From assembly GCF_003334855.1 (NCBI RefSeq), contig NZ_QOWE01000004.1, positions 1 through 64,000 of the forward strand: 64,000 nucleotides of DNA, read 5' to 3'. This document shows positions 1 through 7,657 of the stretch, one piece after another (the stretch's first letter is position 1; each line of letters starts with the position of its first letter). The notes beneath the pieces are model-generated. The model was not told the DNA's origin. It ran no database searches and was given only the letters and a program-made list of their open reading frames with translations. Position numbers and translations under genes: made by a program. The stretch is from Larkinella punicea. GTDB lineage: Bacteria; Bacteroidota; Bacteroidia; Cytophagales; Spirosomataceae.

Positions 1-2
1 AT

Positions 3-101
3 AAATGGATCCGGGTGGCCTTAGCCGTCTTACAATCGGGGAAGCCGTTTGATTCTCGACTAAACCTGCCAACCGAAGAAAATTTGGTTTCAAACTTGTA
101 A
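3..101 (+). CDS. C-terminal end of an unidentified gene cut by the window edge
   Basis: A frame open from base 3 reads 32 codons and stops at TAA 99-101. The peptide begins KWIRVALAVLQSGKPFD and then continues to a TEENLVSNL tail. The tail has the Trp/Arg-rich helix and short polar end seen in some IS110-type transposases, so a transposase remnant is possible, but 32 residues are not enough to name it. The other two forward frames stop within the first 25 bases. What lies upstream is outside the window. Confidence 0.35.
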   Translation, partial: KWIRVALAVLQSGKPFDSRLNLPTEENLVSNL

Positions 102-143
102 AATTTGACAGTTCATAGGTACGCGACTGCCGGACCAATGGTT

Positions 144-161
144 GCGTGCCTCACGGCACGC
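144..161. repeat. Short perfect hairpin in the gap before kdsB
   Basis: GCGTGCC at 144-150 and GGCACGC at 155-161 form a perfect 7-bp GC-rich stem with a TCAC loop. No T-run follows on either strand, so it is not a standard intrinsic terminator. It lies between the partial gene at the left edge and the convergent kdsB end, where a bidirectional end signal or mobile-element boundary would be expected. Nothing else is visible in 102-240. Confidence 0.35.
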
Positions 162-240
162 GGTCTTTAGCAAAAACCGATCTCCTACCGACGCTGCGCT
201 GTTCAATCCCTTCGGGAAACCGCGTTTTCCAGTAACCTTT

Positions 241-969
241 CTACTTTACTAACCGCTCCAGATCCTCCGGTGTGTCGATGCCGTAGCTGTCCAGTTCCGT
301 CACGACGCAGCGAATCCGGTAGCCGTTTTCGAGCCAGCGGAGTTGTTCGAGGGCTTCGGCTTTTTCCAGGAGGGAAGGCGGCAACTCCGTAATCTGGCCC
401 AGAATATCAGCCCGGTAGGCGTAAATACCGATGTGTTTGTAAAATAAATGGTGCTGTAGCCACGCTTCCGACGGCCAGCCGCGCAAGTATGGAAGCGTCT
501 GGCGACTGAAGTACAGAGCCTCTCCCCGGCTGTTCAGCACAACTTTCGGCGTACTCGGATTAAACAGCACCGCCGGATCGTCGATTCGCTTCACCAGCGT
601 GGCCAGTTCCGTCTTTCCATCCAGCACCGAAGCCAGCAGATCAATCTGCTCGGGTTTGATAAAAGGCTCATCACCCTGAATATTAATTACATAATCGAAC
701 GTTTCCCCAACGGCCCGCATCGCTTCGTAACACCGGTCGGTTCCGCTCTGGTGATTCTCGGAGGTCATGATGACCTCTCCGCCAAACGCGCGAACCGGCC
801 CCGCAATGGCTTCGTGGTCGGTCGCAATCACTACCCGGCTGAGGGAGGTCGCCTTCTGGGACTGCTCCATCACGCGTTGAATCATGGTTTTTCCACCAAT
901 ATCCGCCAGGGCTTTGGCCGGAAAACGGCTGGAGGCATAACGAGCCGGGATAATTCCGAGGATGTTCAT
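241..969 (-). CDS. kdsB: 3-deoxy-manno-octulosonate cytidylyltransferase (CMP-KDO synthetase)
   Basis: This enzyme activates KDO with CTP to CMP-KDO, the donor used to build the inner core of lipopolysaccharide; it acts in the cytoplasm. The 242-residue protein has the family length. It opens with the nucleotide-binding signature IIPARYASSRFPAK at residues 6-19, carries the metal-binding motif NIQGDEPFI near residue 97, and ends with the conserved YGIDTPEDL segment. ATG at 967-969 starts directly before the nucleotide-binding loop, so no N-terminal residues are missing. It is transcribed alone, divergently from the gene at 1064. The identification is secure. Confidence 0.95.
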   Translation of the reverse strand: MNILGIIPARYASSRFPAKALADIGGKTMIQRVMEQSQKATSLSRVVIATDHEAIAGPVRAFGGEVIMTSENHQSGTDRCYEAMRAVGETFDYVINIQGDEPFIKPEQIDLLASVLDGKTELATLVKRIDDPAVLFNPSTPKVVLNSRGEALYFSRQTLPYLRGWPSEAWLQHHLFYKHIGIYAYRADILGQITELPPSLLEKAEALEQLRWLENGYRIRCVVTELDSYGIDTPEDLERLVK

Positions 970-983
970 TCGTCGATTTTCGG

Positions 984-991
984 TATTTTTG
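984..991 (+). promoter_or_regulatory. Possible Bacteroidota -7 element (TATTTTTG)
   Basis: TATTTTTG at 984-991 matches the Bacteroidota -7 consensus TAnnTTTG exactly. It lies about 73 bases before the ATG at 1064, in the 94-base divergent gap with kdsB. A matching -33 TTTG is not seen at the usual distance, so this is only a candidate. Confidence 0.3.
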
Positions 992-1063
992 GTGCAAGAT
1001 ACGCGGAACTCGGCTTACACGGGAAAAAATGGCGTGTTGATTCTGGCCCGATCTCTATTCTGA

Positions 1064-1927
1064 ATGACCGACGCAAACCCCAATTCGTTGCCTATCGCTT
1101 TCCAACTACGGTTTTCGGACCCGGTTTGGCGACTGGTTTTTGAACAGGTCGATACGAGCCCTGGCCTGTTTGTTGCCGAATTGCGAAACCGGGACTCCCA
1201 GACACTGACCTTCGCAACCGTGGCATTACCGGATGGGAAACCCGTTTCCGAAATAACACCTTCGCTGCCGTTTCATTCTTCCCTGATTGGCCTCTGGAAC
1301 GGCCAGGCCCTCTACCACCGCTTCGACAACAACCGGTTGCCGGTTCCGACTGCCCTGGGAAATGTGGACCTGAAAACCGGTCAGCCGCGCTGGGAATGGC
1401 CCCAACACGTTTTGACCGGAGCCAATGCCGAACAGGTTTGGGCGCAACGGGCGTCGCTGACCGACCTGGCCACCTCCCCCGTTGTGGCCTTTCGGCTGGC
1501 CGATGGCGAACCGGTTGAAACCGCTGAAAATCCACCGGTTTTTAACAATTCACGCTTGTCTTTTCCCGTTTCTTATACGACGGCCAGCACTTGGTGGCCG
1601 GTTGTCGACCGGTATATAAAAAAACAGACGCAGCAGCAGCCGATTGGCCCGGTCGAGTATTTGGAAATTGGCGATAAACTTATTTTTTCGTATTATTATC
1701 GTGAAACAAACGATCAGCTACACGCATCCGTGTTGATCACCGACCGTCTACGAACGACCTGGTTGCACCAGAAAACCGGCCAGCACCCCGAAACCGCCCG
1801 GCCGCTCTCCGACTCGAACGTCCAGCCGTTGGTCGGAAACGGCTCTTTCTGTGTCTGGCAAAACCAGATCATCATTCAAACCACTTCAACTTGTCTTACG
1901 AGTTATTTTTTGAAATCAATGCCATGA
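1064..1927 (+). CDS. Conserved hypothetical protein (DUF4905-like)
   Basis: A 287-residue protein without a signal peptide or membrane helix. It is rich in Trp, aromatic and beta-strand-like segments, and reads like a repeat of short strands (VWRLVFEQ, LFVAELRN, LIGLWNGQALY, LIFSYYY), which would fit a beta-propeller-like or all-beta fold. I recall similar Cytophagales proteins annotated DUF4905, but a profile search is needed to confirm this. Its last four bases overlap the start of the LysM gene (ATGA at 1924-1927), so the two are probably translationally coupled. No enzymatic motif is visible. Confidence 0.7.
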   Translation: MTDANPNSLPIAFQLRFSDPVWRLVFEQVDTSPGLFVAELRNRDSQTLTFATVALPDGKPVSEITPSLPFHSSLIGLWNGQALYHRFDNNRLPVPTALGNVDLKTGQPRWEWPQHVLTGANAEQVWAQRASLTDLATSPVVAFRLADGEPVETAENPPVFNNSRLSFPVSYTTASTWWPVVDRYIKKQTQQQPIGPVEYLEIGDKLIFSYYYRETNDQLHASVLITDRLRTTWLHQKTGQHPETARPLSDSNVQPLVGNGSFCVWQNQIIIQTTSTCLTSYFLKSMP

Positions 1928-2991
1928 AGCGACTGATGCCGCTGTTACTAGCTGGCTGGCTGACCAGTATCGTTACGCAAGCCCACCCTGTTCTGCCGGA
2001 TTCGCTCGGAATGGAGAAGAAAGACGGCAAACTGTACGTCCTGCACCGGGTCGAACAGGGGCAAACACTGTATTCGCTCGTTCGGAAATACAATACCACC
2101 GTTCAGGCCATCAAAGACGCGAATCCGGGCCTTGCCGATGGCGTCCGCTACGATCAGGTAGTCCGGGTTCCGGCCAGCAATTTGTCGCGGAAAGAAGAGA
2201 AAGCCGTGACAAAGGCCATCAAAAAGGAGGAAAAAGAGTCGCTGAAACGCGAGGAGCGTCAAGTGAAACAGGAAACCGTTCGGGAAGCCAACAGCGGTAT
2301 TCACCAGGTAGAACCGGGGCAAACCCTGTATAGTCTGGCGTCACGCTACGGAGTTTCGATGGATGAGGTCCGCAAATGGAACAACCTTTCGTCCGACCAC
2401 ATCGTGAGTGGTCAGGCGCTGATCGTGTCGGAAAAGGCGTGGCGTGTACGCGAACCGCTGGCCAAACCCGTCGCCGTGGCCCCCACGCACCGCTCTGACT
2501 CCTCGACCGAAGTCGCACGAACATCCCGCAACGACTCGCCCAAAACCGAGCGACCGGCGGCTCCTCCACGCACGGTTCCAACGCCCCCCCGGGAAGAACC
2601 CAGCCGACCCGTGGAAAGCGAGCGACCAGCCGCCGAACCCACCAGCTCGGCTCCCTCAGAACCCCGCATCATTCGCCCCGGCGATTCAGGCCCGCTTCCA
2701 AACCCCGGTGGCAATACGCGTCGCATTTCCGAAATCGGGATGGCCGAAATCATCGAAAACTCCGGCAACTCGAACAAATACCTGGCCTTGCACCGCTCCG
2801 CCCCCATCGGCACGCTGGTTCTGGTACGAAACGACATGAACCAACAGTCGATCTGGGTGAAAATTATCGGCCGCCTGCCCGACACCAGCGTCAATGACAA
2901 AGTGATCGTGAAAGTTTCGGCACGGGCCTTCGAGAAACTTTCTCCCGCCGATCGGCGTTTTCGTGCTGAGGTCAGTTACTTAATGCCTTGA
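1924..2991 (+). CDS. Secreted LysM protein with C-terminal RlpA-like domain
   Basis: I chose the ATG at 1924, which overlaps the upstream TGA as ATGA and gives a clean signal peptide (MKRLMPLLLAGWLTSIV...). Two LysM modules follow, near residues 40-85 (HRVEQGQTLYSLVRKY) and 125-170 (HQVEPGQTLYSLASRY), separated by a Lys/Glu-rich charged helix. A Pro/Ser/Arg-rich linker leads to a final 90-residue domain with the double-psi barrel pattern of RlpA (ALHRSAPIGTLVLV, IWVKIIGRLPD). LysM domains bind peptidoglycan. In RlpA the barrel cleaves naked glycan strands, but here the usual NDRGP catalytic loop reads IGRLPD, so activity is uncertain. A periplasmic cell-wall role is likely. Confidence 0.85.
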   Translation: MKRLMPLLLAGWLTSIVTQAHPVLPDSLGMEKKDGKLYVLHRVEQGQTLYSLVRKYNTTVQAIKDANPGLADGVRYDQVVRVPASNLSRKEEKAVTKAIKKEEKESLKREERQVKQETVREANSGIHQVEPGQTLYSLASRYGVSMDEVRKWNNLSSDHIVSGQALIVSEKAWRVREPLAKPVAVAPTHRSDSSTEVARTSRNDSPKTERPAAPPRTVPTPPREEPSRPVESERPAAEPTSSAPSEPRIIRPGDSGPLPNPGGNTRRISEIGMAEIIENSGNSNKYLALHRSAPIGTLVLVRNDMNQQSIWVKIIGRLPDTSVNDKVIVKVSARAFEKLSPADRRFRAEVSYLMP

Positions 2992-3107
2992 ATGGTTAAA
3001 AATGGTTTTAATGGTTGGATGGCTGTCTTGGCATCCAATTACAAAGCCGTCAATCATTTTTAACAATTAAACCATTCAAACCATACAGCCATTTAACCAT
3101 CCTCCAG
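2991..3107. repeat. Imperfect inverted word repeat (AATGGTT / AACCATT family)
   Basis: The left part (2991-3026) repeats the word aatggtt and related gatgg words. The right part (3052-3107) repeats the complementary words aaccatt, aaaccatt and ccatcc. The arms share vocabulary but are not collinear, so a long imperfect hairpin is expected. It separates two genes in the same direction and could end or modulate the upstream transcript. Confidence 0.5.
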
Positions 3108-3131
3108 TTTTATTCGACGTTACTCTGATTT

Positions 3132-3353
3132 ATGCTTACACCAGAACAAAAAGCCGAACGCATTGCCCGCCGGCACAAAGAACGGGAAGAGAAGATGAAG
3201 GCAACCACGGGCTACAAAGTCTGGAGTACCGTCTTCACCCTTTCCTACCCAATCATTGCCCTGTTTACGGCCTTGTTTTCCGTCGTTGTTTCGTTTTTTT
3301 CCAAGATCTCACAAGGCGTGGTTTACGTGTTGAGTGGCGGAAAAAGTAAATAA
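3132..3353 (+). CDS. Small membrane protein of unknown function
   Basis: A 73-residue protein with a strongly charged N-terminal third (EQKAERIARRHKEREEKMK) that should form an amphipathic helix, followed by one hydrophobic segment of about 25 residues (residues 38-62) and a Gly/Lys-rich end. This suggests a single-pass inner-membrane protein with a cytoplasmic basic helix. It starts at ATG 3132 just after the AATGGTT hairpin and lies 83 bases before the TIGR02757 gene. I do not recognise a family. Confidence 0.6.
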   Translation: MLTPEQKAERIARRHKEREEKMKATTGYKVWSTVFTLSYPIIALFTALFSVVVSFFSKISQGVVYVLSGGKSK

Positions 3354-3436
3354 TTGCCTGCCCAACTGAAATTTCCGGCGCATTCAACAATCGATTGGAA
3401 TGCCTGCCTTCTGCCTTTGTGGTTCAAACCGTCCTC

Positions 3437-4234
3437 ATGTACGATTCCGTATTTGTAAAAGAATTACTCGACCGAAAAGTCGGGCAGTATAACCAGCATT
3501 CGTTTATCGAAAAAGATCCTATCAGTATTCCACACCGGTTCAGCCGGCGGCAGGACATCGAAATCATGGGATTTTGGGCGGCCGTGCTGGCCTGGGGACA
3601 ACGTCCGGTCATTCTCAAAAAAGCCAGCGACCTGATTGGCCTGATGGACGGCGCACCCTACGATTTTGTGCTGAACCACCAGGACACTGATCTGAAGCGG
3701 TTTCTAGACTTCAAACACCGTACGTTCAACGCAACGGACACCTTGTACTTCCTGCATTTCTTTCGCCAGTTTTACCAGCACCACGAAACCCTGGAGGATG
3801 CCTTCGTACCCGCCCGTAACCTCGAACAAGGGCCGGATGAGAGCAACCGGCACCCGGTAGGAATCTTCCTGGAAACGTTTCACAACCGGTTTTGCGACGA
3901 TCCTTTTTTTCCGGATCGAACCCGCAAGCACATCGCTACGCCCTCCCGCAATTCATCCTGCAAACGGCTGAATATGTTTCTGCGCTGGATGGTTCGGCGC
4001 GATGAACAGGGCGTCGACTTCGGCCTCTGGAACCGCATCCGGCCGGAACAACTCATCATTCCCATCGACGTGCATGTGGAACGCGTGGCCCGAAAACTGG
4101 GGCTCCTGGATCGTCCTCAAACCGACTGGAAAGCCGCCGTTGCGTTAACCGAAACCCTGAAACAATTTGATCCGGCCGATCCGGTAAAATACGATTTTGC
4201 CCTGTTTGGGCTGGGTGTGGAAGGCGAAATGTAA
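3437..4234 (+). CDS. TIGR02757 family protein (DUF2400)
   Basis: The sequence from ATG 3437 (MYDSVFVKELLDRK) matches a Bacteroidota-wide family of about 260 residues. Seen landmarks are FSRRQDIEIMGFWAAVLAWGQ near residue 34, the FDFKHRTFNATD segment, and the closing LIIPIDVHVERVARKLGLL and KYDFALFGLGVEGEM motifs. The helix-rich C-terminal pattern recalls the helix-hairpin-helix DNA glycosylase fold (EndoIII-like), but no catalytic Lys/Asp pair can be assigned with confidence. Function is unknown. The longer frame from 3395 would add 14 residues with no family resemblance, so I rejected that start. Confidence 0.85.
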   Translation: MYDSVFVKELLDRKVGQYNQHSFIEKDPISIPHRFSRRQDIEIMGFWAAVLAWGQRPVILKKASDLIGLMDGAPYDFVLNHQDTDLKRFLDFKHRTFNATDTLYFLHFFRQFYQHHETLEDAFVPARNLEQGPDESNRHPVGIFLETFHNRFCDDPFFPDRTRKHIATPSRNSSCKRLNMFLRWMVRRDEQGVDFGLWNRIRPEQLIIPIDVHVERVARKLGLLDRPQTDWKAAVALTETLKQFDPADPVKYDFALFGLGVEGEM

Positions 4235-4246
4235 GCCCGGTTTGGG

Positions 4247-5125
4247 TTACTCCAGTTTTAATCCGGGAAGGTCGATCTGGTGAATAAACCACCAGTTGTT
4301 CTCATTTCCGTAACAAACCAATTTTCCCTTGTTGGTAAACAACGGTTTTCTGTTTTTCTCCCGTCCATAATGAAGGGCCAGGTGAACAGTTCCCTTCCGT
4401 TGGTTTTCGTTTAGATCGATACCTTCGATTGTCCAGCCGACAAGCAAATACTTGCCCAGATAGGCCCGGTACGTATCGAATTTTACAATCACATGCTGAT
4501 ACAAGTCCTCCAGTGGATTATTGTTGATGTAGAAATGAGGAGACAGGCAGCTTTCCAATCGTTCATAATCATGCTCGAATAAACCGGTGAGTAACTCGTC
4601 GGCAACGAAAATACAGGAGTGCGTATAATCCGGACAATAATAATTGTAGTCGATGCTGTAGCTGATGCCCGGCAGACGAATGTCCTTCACTTCCCGCTTA
4701 AAAACCAAATCGGTCAGGAACGAGTAGAGTTTCCGATCGTCCGCGTTGCTGTGTGGGTCCGATATGGCAATTTCAATTCCGTTGTGGGCCAGCAACAGCA
4801 GAAGCCGATCGACTTCCCGACTCACCTGACTATCCGACAATTCATGGGATGGCCGATAAGCCGGACGTCCAATGAAGTCATAAATCGGGAGTGTACGGGC
4901 GGTGAGCGATAATTGGTAGTAGAGTAAGTTATGCCTCCTTTCCTTATAGTCTACTACCTCTTTCGGTAATCGTCCTTCTCCAAACACAGCCTCCCGTTCC
5001 AGGGCCTGTTTGAGCTGACTGATTTCGTTATGCGCTTTGTATATTTCATCGGGGGAAAGCACTTCTTCGGATGCAAACACGGCGAACGACAAATTTAGGT
5101 AGTTACATAGTATGGTATTGCTCAC
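4247..5125 (-). CDS. Hypothetical cytoplasmic protein with NTF2-like C-terminus
   Basis: A 292-residue protein with a GTG start at 5125, no signal peptide and no membrane helix. The N-terminal half is helical (DEIYKAHNEISQLKQALERE), the middle carries a run of aromatic residues (YSIDYNYYCPDYTH), and the end (KLVCYGNENNWWFIHQIDLP) resembles the closing strands of SnoaL/NTF2-like domains. I do not recognise the full-length family. It is convergent with the TIGR02757 gene, with only 12 bases between the stops. Confidence 0.6.
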   Translation of the reverse strand: MSNTILCNYLNLSFAVFASEEVLSPDEIYKAHNEISQLKQALEREAVFGEGRLPKEVVDYKERRHNLLYYQLSLTARTLPIYDFIGRPAYRPSHELSDSQVSREVDRLLLLLAHNGIEIAISDPHSNADDRKLYSFLTDLVFKREVKDIRLPGISYSIDYNYYCPDYTHSCIFVADELLTGLFEHDYERLESCLSPHFYINNNPLEDLYQHVIVKFDTYRAYLGKYLLVGWTIEGIDLNENQRKGTVHLALHYGREKNRKPLFTNKGKLVCYGNENNWWFIHQIDLPGLKLE

Positions 5126-5244
5126 TAAATACTATACGATGAAAAACCTCAAAAGTCACATTTTCTCTTTCCATTTCATTAAATAATTATTTTTATACCC
5201 TGGTTCTGTGCCGGTGCTGCAACGGCAGGCATCCCGGCGATGGT

Positions 5245-6345
5245 CTACAGGCTGTAGCCTGCCATGACGCTAAAGCCTTTCGTATTTTCGCCGTAGGCTT
5301 TTACGCTCATCCCGGCCGTGATTCCATTGCGTAGCCGATAGAGCAGGTTATAACGCTGATAGGAGGCCGGTTTATACCATTGGGGCCGAATGATGTTCCA
5401 GCCGTGATGAGCCGCAAAGATGAAACGCCCCTGCCAGAATTCGTAACCCGCCAGAATGGTACCCTGGCGGGCATCGGTAACGCGGCCTCTTGTCCAGGTC
5501 ATGACCTGTTCCTTAAAATACCGGTCGTCCACCAGTTCGAAGCCCGCCGAAAAGGCGTGATTTCGCGTCACCCGGTATCCTCCCACCACATTCACCCCAA
5601 ATACCGGCAACGCCATTTCCGGCTTTGTATCCGTTTCAGGCAACACCCGCACCGAACCCATCATCAAAACCCGGCTCATCCACCGCCGGGTTAAGGGGGC
5701 CGGAACCCACAGGCGGGTGTCGGGAAAAACCGCCGGATGCAGTTGGTATTGCGCTCCCAGGGCGATGGTCGGAACATTCATACCCTGGTTGGGCAATCGC
5801 GTGCCGGCGTTGGAAATATGGTTGTAGGTAGCACCGAGCGTAAGATCCCACTGCTTCGTCAGCCGGTAGTGGCCCGTAAAACTAGCGGCAATCAAGGCAC
5901 TGACGGGCATACTGAAGTGGTCATTGGTCGGATTGTCAACAGGGTCGTAAACGCGGGTCAGGTACGTGAGTCCGGCCAGGCCCCGAACCGAAAAATACAA
6001 CCGGCTGCGGTAGTTGATCAGGGGTTCAAAAAACAGACCGGCGCCCATCGTGCGTCCCAGCGGATCGGGATTGCGGAACGTAATGTAGTTGATATAACCG
6101 CCCACCTGCGCAAAACACTGGCAGTTTTCCCACGCCCGCCGACGCAAACTTACCTGACTATAAGCTAGTTCAACGCCGATTGGCGTTTGCCGGGAAGCCG
6201 GAACAACTTGATTGGATTTTGAGATTCCCTGCTGCCAGGTTAAACCAAATTGCCGCTGAGCTGTTAAAGTATCTGTACCTACCTGTCCGAACGCCGACGA
6301 CATAAAAACCGGTAAAAGCACGAGAAGCGTGTAAAAATTCCGCAT
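5245..6345 (-). CDS. Acyloxyacyl hydrolase, PagL-like lipid A deacylase
   Basis: Starts with a signal peptide (MRNFYTLLVLLPVFMSSAFG) and continues as alternating aromatic beta-strands typical of an outer-membrane barrel. The motif YNHISNAGTRLPNQGMN, near residues 191-207, matches the PagL active-site region, where a His-x-Ser pair hydrolyses the 3-O acyl chain of lipid A. The protein is 366 residues, longer than enterobacterial PagL, with an extra C-terminal barrel-like half, as in other Bacteroidota members of the family. The catalytic acidic residue cannot be assigned by eye. It probably remodels lipid A in the outer leaflet. ATG at 6345 is the only start that keeps the signal peptide. Confidence 0.7.
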   Translation of the reverse strand: MRNFYTLLVLLPVFMSSAFGQVGTDTLTAQRQFGLTWQQGISKSNQVVPASRQTPIGVELAYSQVSLRRRAWENCQCFAQVGGYINYITFRNPDPLGRTMGAGLFFEPLINYRSRLYFSVRGLAGLTYLTRVYDPVDNPTNDHFSMPVSALIAASFTGHYRLTKQWDLTLGATYNHISNAGTRLPNQGMNVPTIALGAQYQLHPAVFPDTRLWVPAPLTRRWMSRVLMMGSVRVLPETDTKPEMALPVFGVNVVGGYRVTRNHAFSAGFELVDDRYFKEQVMTWTRGRVTDARQGTILAGYEFWQGRFIFAAHHGWNIIRPQWYKPASYQRYNLLYRLRNGITAGMSVKAYGENTKGFSVMAGYSL

Positions 6346-6613
6346 AAATCCTTGTCTTACAAATAGTTTTTTAATTGCTATTTTTCAACAAGTTACATGC
6401 CATTTTGAATCTTTTAAAAGTTATTTTATTCAAGACGATTACTTTACTATTTCGTACAATTTGTGATGGCTTTAATCCAAAAAAAGTCCTTTTCAGGTAC
6501 CTGTCCCGGGCTGAATCCGCACAAAAAATAAAAAGTGTCTATCTTCGTGTTTCCGGTTTAACACACGAAGCATACCCGACTATCCCCAGTTGACATCTTA
6601 ATCGAATCGAAAA

Positions 6614-7579
6614 ATGCCTTTTGAAATCCACCATCAGCCTTTTGGCGCATTTACCGAATATTCCATTCACAACATCGAAACCGGCGAATTTGTCAGTCTG
6701 TTGCCCGCCCACGGTGCCATGGTCCGGCAACTGGTGCTGCGTCACCAGAGCTCAACTCAGGAATCCAAACTGGTTTCACTCATCCGGGCTCCCCAATCAC
6801 AGCAGGCGGTGCTGGCCGACGAAACCCACGCCAGTGCCCTGCTTTTCCCGTTTCCCAGCCGCATCCGGCACGGTATTTACGCTTTTGAGGGTGAAATGTT
6901 TACCCTCCCGATGAATGAAGCCCACCACGATAACGCCATTCACGGTTTCGTCTTTGGCAAAGCGTTTGAACTGTTTGGGCAGGAAATCAGCGAATTAGAA
7001 GCCTCGATGACGCTCCGCTACCTCCACGACGGCTCCTACCCCGGCTACCCCTTTCCGTTTGAATTCCGAATCCGGTATACCTTGTCGTCAGCCGGCCTGA
7101 CGGTGGCCTACGAAGCCCAAAATACCGGCAATAGAACCGCCCCCGTCAGTTTTGGCTGGCACCCCTACTTTACCCTGAACGAAGAACCCGTCGATCAACT
7201 GACCATCGAATTGCCAGCCGCCAAACAGGTTTTGCTGGATGACCATCTGCTGCCGGTTGGCGAAGCGATTTTTGAACAGCAAGGTGAACTGACGCTCCGC
7301 GATCGGGTGCTGGATGCAGTTTTTATCGTTGAAGAAAACAACGGAGCGGGCGTCACGACGGTTTTGCGGTCGGCCCAACAAGGGCTTCAACTGAACGTCT
7401 GGCAGGAAACCGGCCCGAAAAAATTCAACTACCTGGTGGTGTATACCCCCGTTGGACGTGACAACATCGCCATCGAGTCGCTCACCAGCAACGTCAACGC
7501 CCTCAACAACGGCCAGGGCCTCATCGTTCTGGAACCCAACGAAGTGGCCAAAGGTACTATTCGGGTTAGCTTGAGTTAA
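6614..7579 (+). CDS. Aldose 1-epimerase family protein
   Basis: A 321-residue cytoplasmic mutarotase-like enzyme that would interconvert alpha and beta anomers of a hexose. Seen motifs are the substrate-binding HDNAIHGFVFGKAFEL near residue 108, the catalytic-histidine motif FGWHPYFTL near residue 180, and near the end IAIESLTSNVNAL, whose Glu is the expected general base. The length and motif order fit the GalM/YihR superfamily, and the sugar specificity is unknown. It stands alone, followed immediately by a 29-bp hairpin shared with the convergent ALDH7 gene. Confidence 0.88.
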   Translation: MPFEIHHQPFGAFTEYSIHNIETGEFVSLLPAHGAMVRQLVLRHQSSTQESKLVSLIRAPQSQQAVLADETHASALLFPFPSRIRHGIYAFEGEMFTLPMNEAHHDNAIHGFVFGKAFELFGQEISELEASMTLRYLHDGSYPGYPFPFEFRIRYTLSSAGLTVAYEAQNTGNRTAPVSFGWHPYFTLNEEPVDQLTIELPAAKQVLLDDHLLPVGEAIFEQQGELTLRDRVLDAVFIVEENNGAGVTTVLRSAQQGLQLNVWQETGPKKFNYLVVYTPVGRDNIAIESLTSNVNALNNGQGLIVLEPNEVAKGTIRVSLS

Positions 7580-7585
7580 AAAATG

Positions 7586-7657
7586 ATGAATGATGGATGA
7601 TGAACGATGAATGGAACGTGTTATTTAGCCATTCATCGTTCATCATCCATCATTCAT
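7586..7657. terminator. Perfect 29-bp inverted repeat between convergent genes
   Basis: Bases 7586-7614 are the exact reverse complement of 7629-7657, with a 14-base loop. The arm is built of repeated atga/gatga words and contains only one C. It begins 7 bases after the epimerase stop. The stop codon of the convergent ALDH7 gene (7654-7656) sits inside the right arm. A bidirectional transcription end or 3'-end stabiliser is the simplest reading. No long T-run follows. Confidence 0.75.

Noticed and set aside
6375-6593. 72-codon frame upstream of the epimerase gene
   Set aside because: Low-complexity hydrophobic start and unrelated tail; lies in an AT-rich promoter region with no ribosome-binding context that I could trust.
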